Positions 53,587-61,398 of a stretch of 64,000 bases of DNA are shown here, one piece after another. The notes under the pieces were generated by a model, which saw only the letters and a program-made list of their open reading frames with translations, did not search any database and was not told the DNA's origin. This DNA is from Nothopassalora personata. Its lineage: Eukaryota > Ascomycota > Dothideomycetes > Mycosphaerellales > Mycosphaerellaceae. Numbering within the stretch: position 1 is the stretch's first letter; each line of letters starts with the position of its first letter. The stretch is from the NCBI GenBank assembly GCA_033816765.1, contig CM066291.1, positions 248,001 through 312,000 on the forward strand, read 5' to 3'. Both the position numbers and the translations under genes were made by a program.

Positions 53587-55602
53587 ATGAGCGCTACTCA
53601 AGCAGCTGGTAGGGGAACACCCGCCCCCAGCGAAGCAGGAAGCATCCGCCGTGCGCCACCACAACAGACCACTACGAAGGACGATGAGTCTGATGACGAT
53701 GACGAGTCTACTCCAAGGAAGAACGACGTTAAGGCCGCCAAGCCAGACCTCTTCCATGGAGACAGAGCCAAGTTCGACGACTGGATCAATCAGATGGATA
53801 TGTATCTCATGTTCAACCCAGTCGATGCTAATAAGAGGACTATCTTCGCCATCACGTACCTTCGCGGAAGTGCGCAGAACTGGATCAAACCTTACCTTAA
53901 GGAATACCTTGAAGGTATGGGACGATTAGACCCCACTGGAATGTTCAGGAGCTACACCCTTTTCAAAGAAAAGATGAAATCAATCTTTGGAACCTCGAAC
54001 GAAGTCCAACAGGCCATACGAATTATTCAACACCTAAAGCAGAAGACGTCTACTTCAGAGTATGCCGCCAAATTCGAAGAATACGGACAAATCACCGGAT
54101 GGGACCAGACGGCGTTGATGACTATGTTCCGACGTGGACTTAAGGACTCCGTCAAGGACGAGTTGATAAGACACGGGGGACGGATCACCAACCTCGAAGA
54201 GCTAATGAAGGCGTCGATCAACATCGATGACCAGCTCTGGGAACGACACCAGGAGAAGAAATACGACTCCAAAGTAGGAGGAATAGCAGGATACGCTCCG
54301 GATCGCAGACCCTTAGGAGGATACGTTGCGAAGGGAGAATTCTCACGACAAAGCCAACCCTACTATGGACCACAGCCAATGGAACTGGACGTTACCCAAC
54401 GAGGACGGAAGATCGATAAGAGTAGGGGCCACGGAAAGCCCTTCAAAGGAAAAGGAAAACTCACATGTTATGCCTGTGGCAAGGAAGGCCACATGGCGCG
54501 AGATTGCCGCGGTAAAAATATGGTGCGCCGCGAGCAGTTCAATATGATGCAACCCCGAACTAGTAAATCTGAGAGCAGCGTTGGATCTCGAGGAGATACC
54601 GACTATACTCGGAGAGTGGAGGAGAGAGCTAGCAACAGAAACACGACGCCTCTCCTGGACCCCTCAGAAGGACGAGGAGGATACCATGGGCAGCAAATGG
54701 TGGTCATTCCATTTGATGCGAAGAACCAACCACGACAGTTCAACATGATGACACGAAGAGTCGACTACGAGACCGAATCCGAGTCTCGAAATGGTCATGG
54801 AAGCCTTCATTGGCGATTCTGTTACCAAGACTCGTGTCAAATCCACTACGCCGCGAAATCAGGCGCAGGGTATTGGCCTCAGCAACCACGAGGAACCCTA
54901 GGAGCGACGCATAGGCAAAACGCCACGCTCAGAGAAGTGGACATCGATGAATCCTACTTCAACGAAGATGGAAGCGATAAAGAAAATCAGGACCCAGGAT
55001 GGAACGGATCATGGTCACCAGAACCACAGGAAGAAAGTCAAGAAACCACCGGGCTAGATACCATCGAGGAAGATTAGGATCCGGAAGAATCCAGCGAAGA
55101 AGATTCCTCCGAAGGAGAAGAGAGCGACACTGACGGCGACAACGAACAACTTACCTTCACGGTAGATGCACCTAAAAAACTGTACGACATGATCATCTAC
55201 CTACAAAGAAGGCACGAGGAATTCCTACCTAAGATAGGTGGACGAAGGAGGCTACATTCCATTGAGTTTGACAAGACACTCGACACCCTACGAGGCATGG
55301 CCTGGGGATACCCACTCATGGAAACAACCGAGAATCTAGCAACCACCGTTACAGAACGACCACCGATAGGAAGCCGAATAACAGGAACCGGATATCTTAC
55401 ACCGTCAGGAACATTTATATCGAATGAATTACGCAACATAGTGCAGCACGCACGCGCACTCTACTCAGAAACGCAGAAGATCCAGGAACGCAACAGACTA
55501 CAAGTGTGGACACAGGGCAACGAGCTACAGGTTCTAGCCGAAGCCTCTAGGCACGAAGCACAGCGAACCACATACCATTCGGGAAAAGGATCAGCTCCCT
55601 AG
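53587..55602 (+). pseudogene. Gypsy-4 gag with internal stop
   Basis: Homolog of Gypsy-3 gag along its whole length: capsid domain, zinc knuckle CYACGKEGHMARDC, then an acidic half. An in-frame TAG at 55075-55077 ends translation after 496 residues; the same frame continues in register to a second TAG at 55600-55602, where Gypsy-3 has CAG two codons before its stop. Both are consistent with CAG to TAG, a CpA transition. A 496-residue gag would keep capsid and knuckle, so it may still assemble; coupling to pol through the ATGA overlap would be lost. Confidence 0.85.
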
Positions 55603-55604
55603 GA

Positions 55605-58600
55605 ATGAGCGACCGGAGGGAGTTATGCAATATTCAGGCTCACGCATCGACATCAAACACAGTTTTCCAGACACAAGCAATCGTTAACGGACACAAGACT
55701 AGTGTCATGATCGACTCAGGAGCAGCGGGGAATTTTATCTCCGAGTCTTTCACAAGAAGAAACGGGTTAGCTACCCTAAAGAAGAAATGGGGTTACGAGT
55801 TGATCGCGGTAAACGGATCATCGTTACCTAGCGTGGAATGGGAGACGATACCATTGCCACTGGCTATCCAACAGCACCACGAGAATATTACCTTGGATGT
55901 CACTGATATGGCCAGTCATGACATAGTATTAGGTATGCCTTGGTTGAGAAAGCACAATCCAGTAATCGACTGGAGAAGAGGAGTACTCACATTTAGGGAA
56001 TGCGATTGCGTTGTCGACATTCAGCCTGCGCAGTGGCAGCGTTCACTGGCAGATGAGGCAAGGAAACAGCTAAACGAGATACAGCTTGCGCCGAATAGAA
56101 GGACAGAAGAACCACCTTCGACCGGGACAGACACTGGCGTGGGGCCGCCGGGTCACGAAGTCACTGGAAGTGATGGAAGTAACGCACCATCGAAGAATAC
56201 TAACATCTCAGAGTTGAGTATTCCCAAGGAGTATCGCAAGTGGTCGCGACTCTTTGAAGAGGAAAGAGGCAAAACCGCCTTACCTAAGCACCGCCCATGG
56301 GATCACAAGATCAACATTCAGCCAGGGAAAGAGCCTCCATGGGGACCCCTATATCAAATGTCTGAGAAAGAGCTACAGACCCTACGAGAATGGCTGAAGG
56401 AGAAGCTAGCCAAAGGATGGATAAGAAGATCCACCTCAAGTGCAGGAACTCCATGCATGTTCGTTCCAAAAGCAAACGGGAAGTTACGACTCGTACAAGA
56501 CTACAGGAAGTTAAACGAGATCACGATCAAGAACCGATACCCGCTACCTAACATCGAAGAAGCACAAGACAGATTAACCGGATCAGACTGGTACACGAAG
56601 ATTGACCTACGAGATGCCTTCTATGCTATACGAATGGCAGAGGGAGAAGAATGGAAAACCGCTTTCAGAACAAGATACGGACTTTACGAATTCTTAGTTA
56701 TGCCAATGGGATTAACCAACGCACCCGCATCCTGCCAGGACCTTGTCAACGAAACACTTAGAGACCTACTCGACGTATGCGTTATCGCCTACATGGACGA
56801 CATACTAGTCTACACGAAAGGATCCCTACAGGAACACATAAGACAAGTCCAGGACGTCTTCGAACGACTCACGCAATCAGGATTCAAGACGGCACCCGAG
56901 AAATGCGAATTCCACAAGAAAGAAGTCAAATTCTTAGGCTTCATTATTAGCACCACAGGGATAACGATCGACCCTGCGAAGACACAGTCAATTAGAGAGT
57001 GGCCAGAACCGAAAACAGTCAAGGACGTACAATCATTCCTTGGACTAGCGAACTACAACCGGAAATTCATTAAGGACTACGCGAAAATAGCAGCACCAAT
57101 GACGATGCTTACAAGAAAGGACGTCACCTGGAAATGGGGAAAAGAACAGATTGAAGCATTTAAGAAACTTAAGGAACAATGCGCTTCAGCCCCCACGCTT
57201 CGACTATTCGATGGTAGCAAGGAAGTCCACATCGAGACCGATGCGTCTGATATGGCAATAGGCGCATGTCTAACACAGACACACGATGGGCAGAGACACC
57301 CAGTAGCCTATTACTCCCGGAAAATGACCACAGCGGAACAGAACTACGACATCCATGATAAAGAGCTTCTAGCCATTGTTGCTGCCATGCAACATTGGAG
57401 AGTATATGTCGAGGGCCCACCGAAGTTAACGATTCTTTCTGACCACAAGAATCTTACGTACTTCACGACGACGAAAGAACTTACCCGAAGGCAAGCCCGC
57501 TGGTCGGAGCTGCTAGGACAGTATAAGTTCGAAATCAAATATACTCCAGGACGAGAGAATGGCCGCGCCGACGCGCTGAGCCGAAGAAGCGACTACATGG
57601 AAGGAAAAGAACCAGTGCAACATAAGATATTAAAGACGAACCCCGACGGAAGTCTTAGTGCCAACACAAGAGAATTCAACAACATCGTACGGATATTAGG
57701 CGACAGGAACGAACAATTCCCTATATCGCAAGGAAAATACCAAGTACCTAAGGATCGAGAAGAAGAATGCATACGACAACATCACGACGGACCAACTTAT
57801 GGACACCCTGGAACTTCAAAAACTATGGACCTAATACAGCGCAGTTTCTCCTTTCCACAGATGAGACTTAAGGTGTCACGCTACATTAAACAATGCGTAC
57901 ACTGCCAACGAAACAAGGCTGCGAGACATGCAAAATACGGTCACCTACAGTTCAGGACACCACCGACGAAACCATGGGACGAAGTCACAATGGACTTTAT
58001 TACGAAACTCCCACCGTCAAGAGATCAAGTTACGAAACAACCATACGACATGATACTAGTCATGGTTGATAGACTTACGAAATACGCACACTTCATTCCT
58101 GCATCAGAAACGTACAATGCAGAGCAGCTCGGATACCTCGTACTGGATAGACTTATCCGATACCACGGATTCCCTCAAGCGTTTATAACGGACAGAGACA
58201 AGCTATTCACATCAAACTACTGGAAGACGCTTATGGGAACGATCGGAATCAAACACAAGCTGTCAACAGCATATCATCCGGAGACAGACGGACAAACCGA
58301 AAGGATGAATCAAACGCTAGAACAATACCTACGACACTACATCAACTATGCACAAGACAACTGGGTTTCATTACTGCCAATAGCGCAGATTGCACTAAAC
58401 AACCACAAATCGGAGACAACTTCAACGACGCCATTTTATGCGAACTTTGGTAAAGATCCTAACCTATTCGGAATACCTGGATCCCATCCACAGGCCGAGA
58501 GAGCAATCGTGACGACGGATACTCTTAAGGAAGTGCACAAAGAAACACGCAAGGCGATCGAAGATGCACAACGAAAACTGTCTCAACAACGGCAGGACAC

Positions 58601-59021
58601 GAGAAAAATGGCACCTCTGCTAAAAAAGGGGGATAAGGTCTATCTCCTCACAAAAAACTTGAGAACAAGAAGACAGACCAAGAAACTGGATCACGTCAAG
58701 GTCGGACCATTTTTAATCGACAAAGTCGTAGGACCAGTTAACTATCGACTACGACTACCACCTGACGCAAAAATCCACCCAGTCTTCCATATCTCTAAGC
58801 TGGAACCCGCAGACGCCAGAACACCTTGCCAAGAGAGCTTCCATTTCGAGCCGGAAGCAGAAAACGAATTTGAAGTCGAAAAAATCCTAGATAAAAAGGG
58901 TCAGCGATACCTTATCAAATGGAAGGGATACGACGAATCAGAAAATACCTGGGAACCAAAAGAAAACCTACGAAACTGTCAGCAGAAGATTCGGGAGTAT
59001 CAAAACGGACGACTGGAGTAG
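55605..59021 (+). CDS. Gypsy-4 pol: protease, RT, RNase H, integrase, chromodomain
   Basis: 1138 residues, uninterrupted. Protease MIDSGAAGNFIS; reverse transcriptase VIAYMDDILVYT; RNase H ETDASDMAIGACLTQ; integrase zinc motif with CVHC; MDFITKLP, FITDRDKLFTS and HPETDGQTERMNQ; chromodomain YLIKWKGYDESENTWEPK. The last few residues (NGRLE) and the stop codon are encoded in the end of the tRNA-like sequence and differ from Gypsy-3. With gag stopping early, pol would need independent initiation. Confidence 0.95.
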   Translation: MSDRRELCNIQAHASTSNTVFQTQAIVNGHKTSVMIDSGAAGNFISESFTRRNGLATLKKKWGYELIAVNGSSLPSVEWETIPLPLAIQQHHENITLDVTDMASHDIVLGMPWLRKHNPVIDWRRGVLTFRECDCVVDIQPAQWQRSLADEARKQLNEIQLAPNRRTEEPPSTGTDTGVGPPGHEVTGSDGSNAPSKNTNISELSIPKEYRKWSRLFEEERGKTALPKHRPWDHKINIQPGKEPPWGPLYQMSEKELQTLREWLKEKLAKGWIRRSTSSAGTPCMFVPKANGKLRLVQDYRKLNEITIKNRYPLPNIEEAQDRLTGSDWYTKIDLRDAFYAIRMAEGEEWKTAFRTRYGLYEFLVMPMGLTNAPASCQDLVNETLRDLLDVCVIAYMDDILVYTKGSLQEHIRQVQDVFERLTQSGFKTAPEKCEFHKKEVKFLGFIISTTGITIDPAKTQSIREWPEPKTVKDVQSFLGLANYNRKFIKDYAKIAAPMTMLTRKDVTWKWGKEQIEAFKKLKEQCASAPTLRLFDGSKEVHIETDASDMAIGACLTQTHDGQRHPVAYYSRKMTTAEQNYDIHDKELLAIVAAMQHWRVYVEGPPKLTILSDHKNLTYFTTTKELTRRQARWSELLGQYKFEIKYTPGRENGRADALSRRSDYMEGKEPVQHKILKTNPDGSLSANTREFNNIVRILGDRNEQFPISQGKYQVPKDREEECIRQHHDGPTYGHPGTSKTMDLIQRSFSFPQMRLKVSRYIKQCVHCQRNKAARHAKYGHLQFRTPPTKPWDEVTMDFITKLPPSRDQVTKQPYDMILVMVDRLTKYAHFIPASETYNAEQLGYLVLDRLIRYHGFPQAFITDRDKLFTSNYWKTLMGTIGIKHKLSTAYHPETDGQTERMNQTLEQYLRHYINYAQDNWVSLLPIAQIALNNHKSETTSTTPFYANFGKDPNLFGIPGSHPQAERAIVTTDTLKEVHKETRKAIEDAQRKLSQQRQDTRKMAPLLKKGDKVYLLTKNLRTRRQTKKLDHVKVGPFLIDKVVGPVNYRLRLPPDAKIHPVFHISKLEPADARTPCQESFHFEPEAENEFEVEKILDKKGQRYLIKWKGYDESENTWEPKENLRNCQQKIREYQNGRLE

Positions 59022-59083
59022 GAATCGAACCCACGACCTCAAGAGTGTAGACAGCTTGCGCTCTACCACTGAGCTACCCAGCC
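59010..59083 (-). tRNA. tRNA-like sequence (possible tRNA pseudogene) in Gypsy-4
   Basis: 74 nt on the minus strand with an A box (tagctcagtgg) and a B box (ggttcgattcc). The D arm GCTC/GAGC and T arm GTGGG/CCTAC pair. The acceptor stem GGCTGGG/TCCAGTC pairs with two G-U wobbles. The anticodon arm pairs only over four bases (CAAG/CTTG) and leaves a 9 nt loop around TGTCTACAC, so the anticodon cannot be assigned. The 3' end overlaps the pol stop codon. Gypsy-3 lacks it. Either a captured, diverged tRNA gene or part of a tRNA-derived SINE. Confidence 0.6.
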
Positions 59084-59123
59084 GATTGATAAGAACAGGG
59101 ACACAACTTACAAATAAATACCC

Positions 59124-59687
59124 TTACGAAGGAGACGGCTGAGCCACCGACGGCACCGTCTCGCCAGAAGGAGAAAGCCAGAAGTCGTCCGGAAGACCTT
59201 CGACAGCACTCCAGGTCCAAGGAGACAAGGACAGATTGGGAGCACTAGGATCCGCGTCTGCTACAGCGTACTCCTGCGCCCCTGGATCCTCGTCTAGCAA
59301 CAACCGATCTTCCAACGAACGACCCTCCGCAACCTTCTGATCAACCGCATCCAATTGCTTACGGAGGCGCATTTCCTTTGCATGCGCTTCCATTAAGGCA
59401 TCCTACCTTTCACCAAGAATCCTCTTCGCGGTATCCAGTTCCTGCAACAATTTCTTCCGCTGAAGCGATAAGCGCTTCCACTCGCCCTCGGTTACCCTCG
59501 CATTGCAACTCTTCAGATTCCGCTGCCAGCACTCGGAACAGCGACCAGATGAGATGTGCACCTTGCACACACGGCCCTCCTTTTGACAAGAATCACACGG
59601 ACGCATCGCGGTATCACCGTCACGAAAGATCTGCTGGGCTTTCTTCTTGCGGCGAGCGGTAGATTTGGATTGGGAGGAAAAAGACAT
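59124..59687 (-). pseudogene. Gypsy-4 antisense gene: Zn2Cys6-pattern cluster plus coiled coil
   Basis: Same location and orientation as the Gypsy-3 antisense gene. 187 codons from ATG 59687, with one in-frame TAG at 59405-59403 (probably from CAG), after which the frame continues to 59124. Cysteines at 31, 34, 41, 50, 53 and 61: C-x2-C-x6-C-x8-C-x2-C-x7-C, preceded by a basic stretch (ARRKKKAQQ). Then a Lys/Arg/Leu/Glu-rich predicted coiled coil and an acidic tail with Trp/Pro. The sequence differs strongly from the Gypsy-3 protein; the shared part is the Cys pattern and overall plan. The N-terminal 94 residues could still be made. Confidence 0.7.
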
Positions 59688-59763
59688 CGTTGCGAGACAC
59701 GAAAAGGAAGTACAAACATGACTTATGAAGCTCTGGGACAGAGCTAGGCTAAAAGGGGGATGG

Positions 59764-60172
59764 TGTTACGGTTCTGATCTGGGGCTGAAGGAAGCTAACC
59801 AATCAGACCTCCACAATTGGTGGGCGCTTCCGCCCGAGAAGTGCTCTCTCACCCGCAGGAATAAAACCAAGGAACCGAGAGAGCAACTGAAGTGATCTCC
59901 TTGATCTCGTTGATCTCGGTGATCTCGAGAGAGCATGGAGAGCATGGAGAGCACGGAGAGCAAACGCTCTATCTCCTTTGTATTTAGGAACGCTAGAAAC
60001 CCTTATGGTTCTGATGCGTTCAACTCATGTTACTATCTCACTGATTGGAATACAACTCTTATTCCTATCATTCATCTTCGCTCAGCTTGCTTCAGCCTCT
60101 CCAAAGAATAATACCGCCACGTGACTTGACTTATCTCTCTTTTGAGACTAGCCCTGGAACGAGACAATAACA
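59764..60172 (+). repeat. Gypsy-4 3' LTR
   Basis: 409 bp, preceded by the polypurine tract aaaagggggatgg (59751-59763). Confidence 0.94.
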
Positions 60173-60177
60173 TAGCG

Positions 60178-61156
60178 CTCGATAACGGGTTAATTCTAGT
60201 ATTACTAAGCTAGCGAACATAAGTCTACTTATTACGAGCGAGTACCTTATTAGCCCGACTATAGCTACTCGCTACGAGTAATGTATAAAGACCGTATCTA
60301 GTAGTACCGTTCGGTTTCGAAGGGGTCTCGGTGCTAGGAATCGGCGATAAGGGTAAAGGCGGACTCGTTACGGACTCGCTAGGCTCAATAAAGGCTAGGT
60401 TAGGTATACTACATTTACTACACCTTAGTAGATGGCCGTAGACCTCGCTATAAACTAGAGAAGTCTTTACTAACTTATGCATATAAAGATCGTCCTAAGT
60501 TAGAGCTAATATAATATTAGAAGTAGTAGGAAAAGACTCGTAGGAAAAAGGACGTAGGACGTAGACTCGTTACTATATAACCTATAATAGCTTACCGGCT
60601 TAAGCGAACAAGTCTATTGTTCGTTCCGTTAGCTCTAATCCGTTAAGGCGAGTAGGCGGTATGTACTTAGCGAGTCCCTCTCTACCTCGGAGATATTACG
60701 TAGTCTCGTTTCGTAGATACTAATAGGCGTAGACATACAATTTCTTAGGGCCTAGGCTAGGGCCGGCCTCGCTACCGTCTAGTGTTAATAGATAGCTAGT
60801 AGTAGTAAGCTTCTTATTAACCTACTCTAGCGTTAGAGGCGGTAAGTATGTAGTAAGGTCTATAAGGTATTAGCTATAGGATTTATAGACTCGGTTAAGT
60901 AGAAGTAGTAGCGAGTCCGTACTTAAGCTATAGCGAGTCCGTACTTAAGCTATAGCGAGTCCGCACTTAAGCTATAGCGAGTCCGTACTTAAGCTATAGC
61001 GAGTCCGTACTTAAGCTATAGCGAGTCCTCCCTTAGCTAAGCTAGGACTCGTAGCTATAGTAGCGCTAGACTCGCTACTATAGACACCCCGGATTAACGT
61101 ACCGTACTAATCGACTCGCTCCTTCTACTAGCGAAGCTCCTCGTCCTTAGGGTTAA
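60178..61156 (-). mobile_element. Element E copy B, segment 5
   Basis: Matches copy A about 15.65-16.61 kb in reverse, including the open part of ghost ORF1 (60225-60482). Ends at gttaa (61152-61156), the likely Gypsy-2b target duplication; its other end is beyond the window. Confidence 0.75.
60911..61020 (-). repeat. 22 bp tandem array, five copies (element E copy B)
   Basis: Same unit as 15784-15871, five copies here. One unit keeps a CpA (ccgcac) where the others have TpA. Confidence 0.85.
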
Positions 61157-61308
61157 TGTGACGGGTAGGTGGTAGACGAGTTGCAATACGAGTCTACGAA
61201 GAAGAGCGCGAGATGCGCGAGCTATTTAAATGCGCCGGAACAACGTTGTTCCGGGCCGATCTTTCACTGCAGGGTCCATTCACATGTGCCTGGTGTCGCT
61301 TCGTGACA
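61157..61308 (-). repeat. Gypsy-2b 3' LTR
   Basis: 152 bp. Differs from the Gypsy-2a LTRs at 61166. Confidence 0.93.
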
Positions 61309-61398
61309 GTACCCCCTCCCTTCAAAGAACGAGCTCCTGCGAGTGCCGTATACGTCTAGAGTCTCTTATACTTGCGCGCGTGTCGTCGTGTCGGTTGG

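Larger units (their letters stand above)
53161..60172 (+). mobile_element. Gypsy-4, Ty3 chromodomain element related to Gypsy-3
   Basis: 7.0 kb on the plus strand. LTRs of 409 bp are identical by eye; target duplication tagcg (53156-53160 and 60173-60177). Same plan as Gypsy-3, including the antisense gene, but gag and the antisense gene carry TAG codons. It also contains a tRNA-like sequence at the pol end. The R/U5 part of its LTR matches Gypsy-3, while U3 is different. Confidence 0.95.
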
